DNA of 64,000 nucleotides from the NCBI GenBank assembly GCA_003254885.1, contig QANT01007580.1, positions 16,392-80,391 on the forward strand, given 5' to 3'. Under the pieces are notes generated by a model. That model did no database searches, was not told the origin of the DNA, and was given only the letters and a program-made list of their open reading frames with translations. Positions 37,282 through 49,900 of the stretch are shown piece after piece; within the stretch, counting starts at the first letter, position 1; each line of letters opens with the position of its first letter. This DNA is from Purshia tridentata. Lineage: Eukaryota > Streptophyta > Magnoliopsida > Rosales > Rosaceae. Both the position numbers and the translations under genes were made by a program.

Positions 37282-38652
37282 ATGGAGTCAACATCCCCAA
37301 ACCACCTCGAGCTCCTCCTCCTCTTCTTCTTCTTCCTCCACTGCATCACAGCCTTATCCCAGCCTCTTTTCCCCGAAGAAGCCCTCCCCACCAAATCAGG
37401 CTACCTCCCAGTCAATCCCACCACAGGCTCAGCAATTTTCTACACCTTCTATGAAGCTCACAACCCTATTTCACCCCTCTCCCAAACCCCACTTCTCATT
37501 TGGCTCCAAGGTGGCCCTGGCTGCTCCTCCATGACCGGAAACTTCTTCGAGCTCGGCCCCTGGCGCGTAAATTTTAACAAAAAGCCTTCTGAACCCCTTG
37601 CCCTCGAACCCAATTCTGGTTCTTGGAACCGAATATTTGGCCTTATTTTTCTGGACAATCCGATTGGAACGGGGTTCAGTATCGCTTCCAATCCCGAAGA
37701 GATCCCAAGAGACCAGTTTTCAGTTGCCAAAGACCTCTTTGCTGCGATTAGTAAGTTTATTGAGCTTGACCCTGTGTTTAAGTCTCGGCCTATTTATATT
37801 ACTGGTGAGAGCTATGCAGGCAAGTATATTCCAGCTATTGGGTACTACATTTTGAAGAAGAATGATGAGTTGCCTGTGTCTCAACGTGTGAATTTAGCTG
37901 GTGTTGCTATAGGAGATGGGCTGACAGACCCGGAGATTCAGGTAGCTACTCATGCTGTGAACGCTTACTTCTCTGGTTTGATCGATGAGAGGCAGAAGAG
38001 TGAGCTGGAGAAGCTTCAGAGGGAAGCAGTGGGGTTGGTTAAAGCAGACAATTGGAGTGAAGCAACAGATGCAAGAAACAGGGTCTTGCGGTTATTGCAA
38101 AACATGACCGGGTTGGCCACTTTATATGATTACACGAAGAATGCTCCATATAAAACCCATTTGGCTGAAGATTTTTTGAGGCATGAGGAGGTGCAGAAGG
38201 CTTTGGGGGTGAAAGGGTTGGTGGCTTTTGAGGAATGCAGTGACTTGGTGGGGGATGTATTGCATGAAGATGTGATGAAGAGTGTGAAATACATGGTCGA
38301 ATTATTGGTGAAGAAGAGCAAGGTTTTGTTGTACCAGGGCCAGTTTGATTTGAGAGATGGTGTGGTTTCTACTGAGGCTTGGGTCAAGACCATGAAATGG
38401 GAGGAGATTGGCAAGTTTTTGTTGGCAGATCGAAAAGTTTGGAAAGTGGGTGGAGAGCTTGCTGGGTATGTTCAGAAATGGGGGAGTTTGAGCAATGTTG
38501 TGGTTTCAGGGGCTGGTCATCTTTTGCCTGCTGACCAGCCATTGAGAGCTCAGGCAATGATAGAAGATTGGGTTTTGGATAAAGGGTTGTTTGGCAATGT
38601 GGGGGAGGATAATTTGCCATCAAATCTCGTAGGTCCAAAAATTAAAAAGTAG
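37282..38652 (+). CDS. SCPL50: Serine carboxypeptidase-like 50, downstream copy
   Basis: Single exon, 456 aa, closely similar to the copy at 35501 over its full length (shared TPLLIWLQGGPGCSS, GESYAGKY, SVKYMVE and GHLLPADQP). The signal peptide is shorter and more standard (about 1-26, LLLLFFFFLHCITALS). The triad is intact: Ser177, Asp356 (QGQFDLRDG), His413. The start at 37282 is chosen because the signal peptide follows at once and the first residues (MEST) match the paralogue. Overlapping ORFs at 37238 and 37263 are out-of-frame shadows. The C-terminus is longer by a Lys-ending tail (GPKIKK). Same family caveats on substrate as the upstream copy. Confidence 0.94.
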   Translation: MESTSPNHLELLLLFFFFLHCITALSQPLFPEEALPTKSGYLPVNPTTGSAIFYTFYEAHNPISPLSQTPLLIWLQGGPGCSSMTGNFFELGPWRVNFNKKPSEPLALEPNSGSWNRIFGLIFLDNPIGTGFSIASNPEEIPRDQFSVAKDLFAAISKFIELDPVFKSRPIYITGESYAGKYIPAIGYYILKKNDELPVSQRVNLAGVAIGDGLTDPEIQVATHAVNAYFSGLIDERQKSELEKLQREAVGLVKADNWSEATDARNRVLRLLQNMTGLATLYDYTKNAPYKTHLAEDFLRHEEVQKALGVKGLVAFEECSDLVGDVLHEDVMKSVKYMVELLVKKSKVLLYQGQFDLRDGVVSTEAWVKTMKWEEIGKFLLADRKVWKVGGELAGYVQKWGSLSNVVVSGAGHLLPADQPLRAQAMIEDWVLDKGLFGNVGEDNLPSNLVGPKIKK

Positions 38653-39354
38653 TCCCTTTACTTCTTTTTATTGCTTACTGTTGTATTGTATAAGTATTAT
38701 TTTATCAATGTGCGACTAAGAACAGGGTCAGAATTGATGTTAAGCTATTCAGCCTATTCAGCATCTCATACTGTTGAATAAAGTCCGCTATTTAGAATAA
38801 GTCTTTGTCTGTGTTAAATTTTAACGAAATTATAGCCAAGCAGGGTAACTGATCTTCACAATGAACCATCTCAGACAAGTTTGTGAAGCAGCTCTCAAAT
38901 TTTCAATTCCCTTATCATAAGATTGTCTCCTTTGGATGAAAGTTCAACAAAAACTCCCTAAACAATTTACTTAATCCAGAAATAGTTCAGAAAAATCGAG
39001 CTTCTCAAAGTCTTAACCCCATTACGGAGGACTAACCTCCTAAATTATTTTCCTCACATACATATCAATCGACCACACACAGAGAAGAGGTCAAAAAATT
39101 TATGTAATATTATAGGAAAGATTCGCTTAATATGAATGACAATGCCTTTCAATAACTAAACCCAGAAATAATTGTTGGGACTTTGTTTTTTCTCAAAATA
39201 GTCTGCTTTTTGTTTAAAAGAAAAAACAATGGTGACACAGTGCGGGAAAATGTAATGGCGTTTGGAGGCGGGTTTGCGTTAAGAGAAGATGGGAAGGTGA
39301 AAGGAACCTAGGCTTATTTGGGTCAAAGACCCTCTTAAGTAGCAAAGTTCCAGT
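38653..39354. other. Intergenic DNA, no gene seen
   Basis: 3' flank of the second SCPL50 copy followed by AT-rich sequence without supported ORFs, repeats or RNA genes. Confidence 0.5.
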
Positions 39355-39727
39355 TCAACAACCCATCAAGCACATAACCCGTACTATGATGCCATCGTCT
39401 TCCACAATAATATGTGGAGGGCTTGATATATAAGGCTGAATTGGCTGGGCAGCCTGTAGAGAACCTACAAGTAATTTCAGAGCCACTGAATCATATGCAT
39501 AAATGCATATTGCTCTACCCATTGCCTCAGCCCTAGCTATACTAGTAAAATTGCTCAAATCTAAGCAAACTGATCAGAAAGCGAGAAAAATCGGGAGAAG
39601 ATGAGATGAACTAAACCTAGATTGATGTCGTTAATACGCAGCCATCCATCTGTTTAAACCCTAGGTTTGCATCCAGCATCTCAGGCTTCTCAGCCAATTT
39701 ATGGTCGCTCAAGAGGGCTTTTTTCAT
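39355..39727 (-). pseudogene. Unidentified short gene or retrocopy remnant
   Basis: Minus strand. A 36-residue frame starts at ATG 39727 (MKKALLSDHKLAEKPEMLDA, then NLGFKQMDGCVL) and stops at 39617. Reading one base out of frame just before that stop gives a continuation NDINLG. A second frame, 39558-39355, reads ARAEAMGRAICIYAYDSVAL, then KLLVGSLQAAQPIQPYISSP and VEDDGIIVRVMCLMGC. Both have protein-like composition quite unlike the surrounding AT-rich DNA. I do not recognise the family. It may be a small gene with an intron or a decayed copy. The 39355 frame lacks its own ATG before ARAEAMG, which favours a remnant or internal exon. Confidence 0.35.
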
Positions 39728-39880
39728 AGAAAACCGTGGCCCAATGGCCACAGGCCTCAATAACGATTTGGATCAGGTCTCATCGGTCCTGGGCCAATAG
39801 TATAGACTGTATATATTCCTCTCTTTTTTTTTTTTTCTTTTTTCTTGTTACAGTGAAACATAAATAGTGAAAAAAAATAA

Positions 39881-40300
39881 GGGGAATGTAGTGTATATAA
39901 ATTTATAAAGATTTTTATAGGCTTTTTGTAAGTTACAGACTTTTGCATAAAATTCTACAAAATTTTACAGAGTTCATATAAATTCTTATAAATCCGTAAG
40001 GGAGAGGTCGAATTTATAATAACTTTGAAATACACATATAAGTCTTTTAAAATACATCATTAAATAAAGTCTATAAAAATTTATGGCTTTTTAAATACAC
40101 ATAAACTTTTATAGATTTTTTAAAAGTCATTAATGTCTTAATTAAATACTATATGATTTTTATAAACTCCTTAAAATTCTTAATTGAATACACATATACT
40201 TTTACATACTTTTTTTAAGTTTTTAAAAACCTTAATTAAATATTACATAACTTTTAAACTCCACAAAAATCTTTTAAAACCTCTATACAATACATCCCCT
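39881..40300. mobile_element. MITE-like inverted-repeat element (about 420 bp)
   Basis: The left end, GGGGAATGTAGTGTATA, and the reverse complement of the right end, GGGGATGTATTGTATAGAG, match and are followed by similar AT-rich sequence (AAAGATTTTTATAGG against AAAGATTTTTGTGGA). Flanks AAAAATAA and TAAAATAA differ at one base and could be an old 8-bp target duplication. Interior CTTAATTAAATA and TAATTGAATACACAT motifs link it to the TGTATTCAATT family seen at 52485-55092. Confidence 0.6.
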
Positions 40301-40475
40301 AAAATAATAAAGAATATCCTAAGTTCCTAAAATAAAACAGGTGGGAATTGGATATTTTAGACGAAAAAGCCAAACTAAGACAAACTGCATCAGTGAAGTA
40401 CAGATGACTTTAGTCACTGGCGCTTCTACTTACGCCTCGATTTTCTGAGCTCTCATTTGAAATCTTGAGCAATAG

Positions 40476-40880
40476 GTACGTCCTCAACTTCCTTTTATGT
40501 TTGGTTCCCAGAATAAAGAAGAAGTCAGTAGGCGAAAAAAGGTTCGGTTATAAAGTTGCTAACTAGTTTATCACTTGCTGTATCTAATAAAGTAATCCCT
40601 ACGGTTTCTTCATTTCGCGCCCTCATTGTTAGTTTTTTTCTGAAAATTTCCAATCTATGTTCTGATTTTTCATCAAGAAACAAGCTGTGATTCAAATTAG
40701 CTAGATTAATTACTAGTTTTAGTCTAGGTGCTTCTACAACTTTCTTTATTTCTTAACCTTTGGGTTCATCTGTATTATTCTTATTATTCTTCGCCATTTC
40801 GTTGTTCACAGTGCTCTAAGTTTGCGAAATTCTGACAGTTTCTAATCTTCTGCTTCATATGTTTTCTCAATCTTGTGCAG
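40476..40880 (+). other. Probable 5' UTR intron of RECG
   Basis: A good donor (AATAG|GTACGT at 40476) and acceptor (TCTTGTGCAG at 40871-40880) bracket 405 bases upstream of the RECG start. Leader introns are common in plant genes. This is inferred from splice signals only. Confidence 0.4.
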
Positions 40881-40885
40881 GTTCG

Positions 40886-40924
40886 ATGTTTTTGTTACTT
40901 AGGCATGTCCTGTTCATGCAGTAA
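40886..40924 (+). promoter_or_regulatory. Upstream ORF in the RECG leader
   Basis: A 12-codon ORF (MFLLLRHVLFMQ, stop TAA at 40922) ends 11 bases before the chosen RECG start codon at 40936. If the leader is as inferred, it could reduce or tune translation of RECG. Its stop overlaps a GTAAGT donor-like sequence at 40920. Confidence 0.35.
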
Positions 40925-40935
40925 GTTTGTTGCAC

Positions 40936-43900
40936 ATGGCACTGCGAACCTCAGTTGTACAATCATGTAGCATGGTACAAATGCAGCTTGTTTCTATCTT
41001 TTTGCCCTCTTAGTTTATGTACTACGTATCTAATATTTTTGTTTTTATCCCCACCTTTGCTTATCATCCCAAGCCGCCTTTGGTTTCTGCATTAATTTGT
41101 TAGAAGGGATGGTATATGTTTTATTTACAACCATGAGAAAGTCCACCTTTCATTATTGAGTTGTTTTAGGCTTCACTGACGTTCAATGAGATATTACTCC
41201 TTGAATTTTCAAAATTAGTTTGGATAGTTAATGCTTTTAAGTTTCGCATGGATTCAACTGGGCTTTCACATTGAACTTAAGGGCTTGTTTAATATAATAT
41301 GCAGATGCCTTTTTTTAACCCTTACAAATGAGCTTATTTATACTAGTTTCCATTTCAGTGTTTTAGTGGAAATGGATTGAGAAGTGCAATAGCTTTTGAA
41401 GCTGAGAAGGGATATCGGAATGCTTTGGGTAGCAAAATGAGGTTTGTATGTTGTTTGCAATTTGATTTGATAAAGTATGAAAATTGATAATGTGGCAATT
41501 ACTTTTCATGGCTGTTTCCCATTGCAGGTTCAGTAATTTTCTCTTTTCCAAAATATTGAAGTTATGTTCTCAATCAAAAGATAAGTTTGGTAAACGTCTT
41601 TTGGAGGAAGTAGATAGTTATGGCCTATCAAGCATCTCAGACCGATCAAAGTTGCTTAATAAGGTAGATTTGTGTCTATAATAATTTGATCCAGCCAAAA
41701 AAAAAAAAAATCAAGGGTACTGATTTATGTTCGATGTCTGTAATTTTATCTGATCAAAGGGAAGCTATATAAAATTATACATTCATAAAGCATGCCATCA
41801 AAGGGAAGTTTACTCTTCATATATTGCTGTTTCTTTTTATTTTAGGTATCTGTTTTGATGGGTTATGATGGTCTTCATGATTTGATTGAGAATGAAAGAG
41901 CTGATAAGCAGTCTGGTGTCAATGATAAAGATGCAATGGATGATTTTCTCTCCTTGGTATGCAAAAGATTTCCATCGATCATTTTGGGTAGTTCCCCTCG
42001 GGTGGAATTGTATGATGGGACCACCAGTACGTGTGAAACGAGGACGCATTTGGCAACTCAAAGTATTGAAGGATTTCTGTCAGATTCTATCGGTGAAGAG
42101 CAGGTGCGAGATAGTTTCTGTGATACATGGAATTCTCTGTATCCTGCTTGTCCGAGTGTAAAAACTTCCGCATTAAGAGAAGATTCTTATATGTTGCCCT
42201 TACCTCCTCAGTCCACGAGTTTGGTTACTGAAAAAAAATCATGTCAACCAGTTCCTGTGGAGGAATCTTCTAATAAACGTTCACTTGAATCACAAAAGGA
42301 TGATGTGTCTGTTGAGTTGTTCCTGGACAGTTCTATCAGTTGCATACCTGGAATAAGTAAGAAGCGTTGTCATCAGCTGGAAAATTGTGGCTTTCATACG
42401 GTAGGTTTTCAGAAATTATGTTAAAGGCAACATCAAGAAGCCTGCGGTTCACATTGTTTTTCTCCATATAGGTGCGGAAATTGCTTCACCACTTTCCTCG
42501 GACCTATGCTGATTTACAGAATGCTCAGATTAAAATTGATGATGGACAGTACTTGATTTTCATTGGAAAGATATTAAATTCAAGGTAATTAATATTTATC
42601 CTCAAATATAATTTTTTTTTACCAAACAAAAAAATCCAGTTAATTTTCTTGCTAAGATGTACAACTGGTCAGAAGTTTTTTGCTTGGTCTTTGAAAGAAT
42701 TTGATTAATGATATTAGTGTTGTAATGGGCAATCTGGTTGCTCACCATAGCAATTGGATGAGCCAAGGCACTGAGGATAATTCAAGCTATTTGACTTATT
42801 ATGGTGCTTCCTTTGGTTCCTAGTTATGATATTATGAGAAGAAGATGTTTCAGAAAACAATGGAAGCGCAATTGTACGGAATCTAGTTGTGATATCATTT
42901 GATGTTATGACATATCAAATGATGTTAAATGTGACTGCGTGTCTGTATGAGATAAATGGATACCTAATTTCAATGATGTAGTGAAGGACATTTCATGGCA
43001 TTCTATTTGCTACTATTTTGCAGAGGTGTTACATGCATCTTTACATATTTGTGTATGAATTCACTTATTCATTCACATCATGTTGCTCATCTGCAGCTTT
43101 TCAAATACTTAGCTGTGAAATTTTCTGTTTTGATATCTATATGTTACCATTTCTCTTACAGGGGAATCAAAGCTAGTAATACTTTTTCATTTTTTGAGGT
43201 TGTCGTGGGCTGTGAAATTGCTGAAAATGGATCAACTGAGCATACGAATGATTCTACTAATAGTAGAAGAGAGAAGAAAATTTTTTTGCATCTGAAGAAA
43301 TTTTTTCGTGGTACTCGTTTTACTTCTCTACCATTTCTTAGACTTGTTGAGAAAAAGCATAAAGAGGGAGACTTTGTATGTGTTAGTGGTAAGGTAAGTT
43401 TCTTGGTTTTCTCTGTTATTGGATTACTTTCTTGCACTTTAACTTGTTTTATTGGTATTGAATTCAATTTCTTGTGTTATTTTAGTATTCAAGTGATACC
43501 CTAAACATGTGGGATCATAAACATATATGCTATATCTCATTTTTGAGATGCTGCTTTGTGCAAAAAAATTTAGTGACTGGGGTTGATAATGGCCTTTATT
43601 TCCATTTACGTCGTTTAGGATATAATCTTTGGCAGTTTTATGAGGATCATGATAGGTCCTTATCGGTTCTAGAAAGAAATTATTACGATCATAGAAAACT
43701 AACAGGTGTTACCATTGTCCCAATTAATTAGTAAAGTAGACAAAAGTCCTACCAGTACTTGAATGGAAATGTGCTTTTGTGTTAATTGCTCTTGGTCTAA
43801 TTTTTCTTCTGGCACTTGAAGACATAGTCAATTATAATACCTCTCTGTGCCACTTAACGAGTAAATCCTAAATTTTAGATATATGATACTTTGATCCTGA

Positions 43901-46900
43901 CCATTCAGAAGTAGACAAAAGTCCTACCACTACTTGAATGGATATGTACCTGTGTTAAAGCTCTTGATTTGATTTTTATTGTGGTACTTGAATATAGTCC
44001 AATATGGTTCAGAGAGTAATATCTCTGTTTCTTTGGCACACCTATTTACTGAGAGCCATCCCTATTGGATGGAAGATGAATAAATCTAAGTGCAACCCTC
44101 CTGTTGAATTTGTTCCTTGGTATTAATATAGGAAAGGTTAAAGGGGCATCAGCCAACACATTGATGCATTTTGGCTTGCTTTTTGGATTGTTGTAATGCT
44201 ATCAGAAATTAGGTAGTCCTGCATGTAAATTGCATTAGATACCTTTTAACTAGTTAACAGTTACTGTTTAATGCACTTTTGCAGCACTCTTAGTCACAAT
44301 TGATGTGAAATTCTATCAATTGGCTCACTTTTCATGTACTGAAAAGAATTAAGGACTAAAGCAGTGAGACTGTCTTTTTTTATGAAATGTAATACAATTA
44401 CTATCTAGATATATAACATTCATTTTTCATTATTGTATCTTAATTTGGTGACTTTGTACTTACGATGTCACCTTTTAACATAGGTGAGGACAATGCCTAC
44501 CAAAGATCACTATGAAATGAGAGAATATAATATCGATGTCCTTAAAGATGAAAATGACTCGTCTTTTCATGCAAAAGGGAGGCCATATCCTATATACCCT
44601 TCAAAGGGAGGCTTAAATCCACATATTTTGAGAGACATCATTGCAAGGTTTGTGCCTCCTACCTTCACGGTACCTTAATTTGTAATATATTAACACAACC
44701 ACTCTCTTTTTCAGGGCCACTTTAACAAATTCTAATTTATTTTCTCTTTACGCCAAGATACTTGTGGTATTACCCCGGCCTCATTAGTTTGTACTATTTG
44801 CATTAGTTGAATTCTGGGTGAATGGCTGGTTTGCTCAATATTCTATAGGACATCTGATTGTTTTTTTATTATATTCTGTAATAACATTCATCTGGTGATC
44901 CTATGGGAGTTACTTCTTGGTTCGTTGCACTCGTTTTGGATTCTTCAAGTATTGGATTAATTGGGTAATTTCTTTGTAGTTTGCTCTAAGACCAATTTCT
45001 TTTTCTTGTCCCAGAGTTGTACAAGTCCTGCCTATCAATGTTGATCCTATTCCTAAAGATATCATTCTGGACTTTGGATTATTAAGTCTTCATGATGTAA
45101 GCACTTTCGCTTTTATCCTTATTATGAAACATACTTGTAACTTGTACCCTAAATTATGGTCACTTATCACTTTTATTTCATGCAATGAAAAGAAAAAAAG
45201 TATTTTCTTGTCTACAAGCTTTTTTTTTCTTTTCAATTTTTTGGTCTGCAAGCAATTTTATTTTCAAAGAAGTTTTTAATGTGCGTATGTATATGCATAT
45301 GCACCATGCATACGTGCAGCTTGCCTGTTTCCATAGATTTGAATAGCAGGTTGTTGTGGCTGTAATGCTTGTATCATCAAGGTATCATTCCATGCAACCA
45401 TGTTGGCCAGCTATTGTGGGTCTAATGCAAATACATACATATAGGTTGTTTATGCCCTTGTGAGCAGCGTATATATTTTTATTAGACAGTTATATGTGCC
45501 CCCTTGGTGTTCTTTTAATATATTATATAAAAAAAATTAAAGCTATATGCTTTTGTTAACAATATAGGCATACACTGGGATTCACCAACCGAAGAGTATG
45601 AGTGAAGCTGATTTGGCTCGGAAAAGGCTAATATTTGATGAGTTTTTTTACCTGCAGGTGATGTGATGCAAAACTTTTCATAGTTCTCTTTCCATTCCTC
45701 ATTATATTAGGCTTATAAATTTATAATTATTTATGGGTCATTTTTTCCGTTCTGAGTGTATTTTCTCTCTGATTGTGGTTGTTCTCACACTCTTTTGCTT
45801 ATTTTTTTCTTTAATAAGTTGTTGAGCACTTGTGTCCTTATAATGCAAGCAGTGTTCTTCATGTAAGCCTCCAATTTGCAGTATGCACTTTGAACATTTA
45901 TATTTTCGTTTTTTTAAGCTTTGAAAATAGCAGGTGGTTTACTTTGTTGGTGAAAAATACTGTTTGATGTCTGGGAAGTATATCTTTGTGAACTTTTTTT
46001 GCAAGTAATTAAATATTCTGTATTGAAGCATGTTGTTTCTGGTTTCATATTTAAATTTTCAGTGAAATTATTAGTGTTGATGAATTGTTATGCAATGATA
46101 AAATCGAGTATAGATTTGAACTGACCCAATTGTTATTACCTGTCAGTTGGGGCGCTTATACCAAATGCTTGAAGGTCTTGGTACAGAAGTAGAGAAAGAT
46201 GGATTGCTGGATAAGTATAGGAAACCAGAACCAAGTGCTGCTTATATGGAGGAATGGTCCAGTCTTACCAAGAAGTTTTTGAAAGCTCTTCCATATACCC
46301 TTACTGCTAGTCAACTCACTGCTGTTTCAGATATTATATGGGATCTTAGGCAACCAGTTCCCATGAATCGGCTTTTGCAGGTCTTATTCCTTGTGTACAG
46401 CATCTACAATTGTTTTCAGATTACAACTTTTTAAACATATGTTAATTTTGATTTTGATGTGATTCTACAACTTGATCTGAATTGACATACTGGACTCAAA
46501 AACCTTCCCATCATGTAATTGGAGTTAGAATACCTACAAAAAATGATGAGTTTTGGTTGGCTTCAGGTTAAATACAATTTTAAGCTGAGACTTTCACCCT
46601 AGTTCTTTTCCTCTCCCTTTTCTAATTTCCCTCTCCTTGTCCTCTCTCGTAATTGCCATGGCATGCTCTGTATTTATACTTGAAAACTGAAAAGATTCTT
46701 GATTGATAATATGTCGTCACACTTATTTTCAGGGTGATGTTGGTTGTGGGAAAACCGTGGTAGCTTTTCTGGCATGCATGGAGGTTATTGGCTCTGGATA
46801 TCAGGTTGGTCACTTTAAAAGGTTTTTCTTTTTATTTCAGGTTTGTGTAACAATTTCTGTAGCATTTTAAAAGCATCCCTTTTATTATATTCTTCTTGAT

Positions 46901-49900
46901 TGGCAGAGCATTGTTTTGAATGTGTTATGTGGTTTTATTTCAGATTATTGTACTAGATGGTGATGGATTTCTTGTTCATCATTGTATATTACTAATAAAA
47001 CTTGTGGATTTCTTGTTCATCCTTAATTTAAGAAAAGTAAGAACATCCTCTTTGGGTATCACTCGGCAGTGCAGTTTCATAATCGGAATTGTTCATGTTT
47101 TAGGTCCCTCCACAAGGGTCATCCCTGTAAAAAATCAATCAAATCGGTAATTGTTTGGTCACCAAAACTGTGCAGACAAATACAGTCAGTTAGATAAAAT
47201 TGAAATGATATTGATTATAATAAACTGGCTAGACAGTTTCTGATTTGGCTGATTTTTTGCAAGGGTGATCTTTGAATGATGTTTTAAAATATGAACGGTT
47301 TCGATCATTGAGATCCAAAGATGTTCTTACTTTTCTTAAGTAAGGACATCCTTACTTGAAAAATTCCCTATATATATATATATATATATATATATTCATG
47401 GGATTCTGTTTGTTTTCAACATTCATATTGCCACAAAAAAAATTTTTAACTTTGATTAATTTTAGACCTTTCACCATATATGTTTTCAAAATGCAATAAT
47501 AGTTATGATCATTTTCCTAGCAGAAAATAATTATGATCTTTCTTTTTTGCATTCATAGGCAGCTTTCATGGTTCCAACTGAGTTGCTTGCAGTCCAGCAT
47601 TATGAGCACTTAAATAATTTGCTTGAAACTATGGAGGATGTTGAGTGCAAACCTTCTATTGCTTTACTAACAGGCTCAACCCCAACAAAACAATCACGGA
47701 TGATTCATAAGGCATGGATTGATTCCAAGTTCTGTTGTTTTGTTATATATCATTTTTCAGTGATTCTAATTATTGATATTGATGCTAATTATCGATATTG
47801 ACACTAATTATAATCAATTATTAGGGTCTCCAAACTGGAGACATATTAATGGTCATTGGAACCACCAGTTTAATAGCTGATAATGTGGAGTTCTCTGCAT
47901 TGCGCATTTCTGTGGTGGATGAACAACATCGTTTTGGTGTGATCCAGAGAGGACGGTTTAACAGTAAGGTTGTCTAATTGGACTGAATATTCTAGTCATA
48001 CTCTCTGATGGTGTAGTACTTCATTTTTATTCTGTTTGCAAGATGAGCTAACTGAGGCACTAATCCCTGCAGTTGTACTATACCTCCATAAGTTCTAGAA
48101 TGGTAGCGAACAATTCAGATGGGACCTCCAAAGCTGACAAGCATATGGCTCCTCATGTTCTTGCATTGTCGGCTACTCCTATCCCAAGGACACTTGCTCT
48201 GGCTTTATATGGGGATATGTCACTGACACAAGTATGTTGTCTTGTTGTTTCTTCATGCCTTGGCCTGTTATGTTGGAACAAAGCTCTCCCTCTTATTCTT
48301 TTCTCCTCATTTGAATTTAGTTTCTAAGACAATACTTTAACTTTTAGAAATTCAAATGGGATGCTTATTTGTAAAGGGTTGTTTGCAATGAAAATATTCG
48401 AGCTTTCTTAAGAAATAAGGCAACCGAAGGTTATTTCTTACAGCAATCAATTTTCATATCTTAGTTTGCCACGTTCTAAAAAGTTATTAGATCCTAGAAA
48501 AAATATTTTAAGGAAAAAAAAAAGATTCAAAAGAGAGCTAAAAGTACCTAAAAGGACTCTATTTTGAGTTTTAAAAGTTAATTCTACCTTATTATATAAT
48601 ATAATGAGTCCTATATTTGTAAAGTTGATATCCTGTACTTAATAAATTTATATATATTAAAAATTAGAGAACACTATCTTAACAGTAAAAAGAGTCGCTG
48701 TATATTATTCTTCTCATAGTAAGAAAAACCTTTTACATTAACAGAAACACTCTTTAAGAGTAAGGCATCTGATTATAATATCAGCAAGTTCATGTGGTAT
48801 TGTGGAAAATTAAACTATAATGAGACGTCTAGTTGTAAGTTTCCTTTTTTCCTTAAATATTATTCATGAATGAAGCTAAGACACAAGTTGGGTTGCACAA
48901 GTTTATAAATATGTAAGTTTGAGAATTTGTTGATTCTTTCGTTTCTGCTTTCTTTAATTGACAGATAACCGACTTACCTCCAGGAAGAATACCGGTTCAA
49001 ACACTCATTATTGAAGGAAATGACAATGGATTTGAGAATGTTTATGAGGTGATTGTCCTTGTTTTAACCTTGCTACCACATTATGTTTATGATAATGTTT
49101 ATTAGTAAATTTTCTTATTTATTTTGTTAAATAGATTACCATGTATTTCTTAAAGAAGCAAGAATTTTTGTATTTCTTCTCATATTTGAGAAATAAATTC
49201 AACAGACTAATTTGATTATAATTTTCTTAATTTTACCACTCCTTAATTATAATGTATCTTGTAATTTTTAAAAGCCATGAACATTTAGTTGAATGTAAGT
49301 TGGCACATCCTGTGCCAACAGAAAAATTAAACCAATCCTAAGTGGATGCACTTCAGTGTTTGTTTAGTTTTCTCATACTAGGAGTGTGTACAGATTAGGA
49401 TGGTATTATGTGTCACTAAGTGCTTCCCTCCCCACCACCACCACCACTCCCACACACACACCCCACCACNCCCCCCCCCCCCCCCCCCCAAAGCTGAAAA
49501 AAAAATTTATTCCCTGTGGTTTCAGTAATAAAACACTCGAACAACATAAGTTTAATACCTCATATCTAAACTCATCAATCTGTTAAGTGTTATACGAGGC
49601 CACTTTTTGTTTTTTTATTTTTGTTGGTAAAATGGTGGGCCTAAGCCCAAAGAAATATAAGAGGCCACTTTGTTCCTTTGACGATGATCCTTGATGGATT
49701 TATTATTTGTTTTTTAGAATAGAATAACAAAAATTTTCTAATTCTACACTTTTGCTTTTATTAGTATCTGATCCAAAGAATATCGCGTGTGACAGATGAT
49801 GCTGGATGAGTTAAAAGTAGGAGGGAAAGTGTATCTTGTGTATCCAGTCATTGAACAATCTGAACAGCTGCCTCAACTTCGTGCAGCTTCTGTAGAGTTT

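Noticed and set aside
40886-40919. Alternative RECG first coding exon starting at 40886 and spliced at GTAAGT 40920
   Set aside because: Joining it to exon 2 (41359) puts the next codons out of frame with a stop, whereas 40936-40974 joins in frame.
43507-43731. ORF in RECG intron 6
   Set aside because: No domain and no splice signals joining it to RECG; the frame MPTKDHYEMREY in exon 7 joins exon 6 directly.
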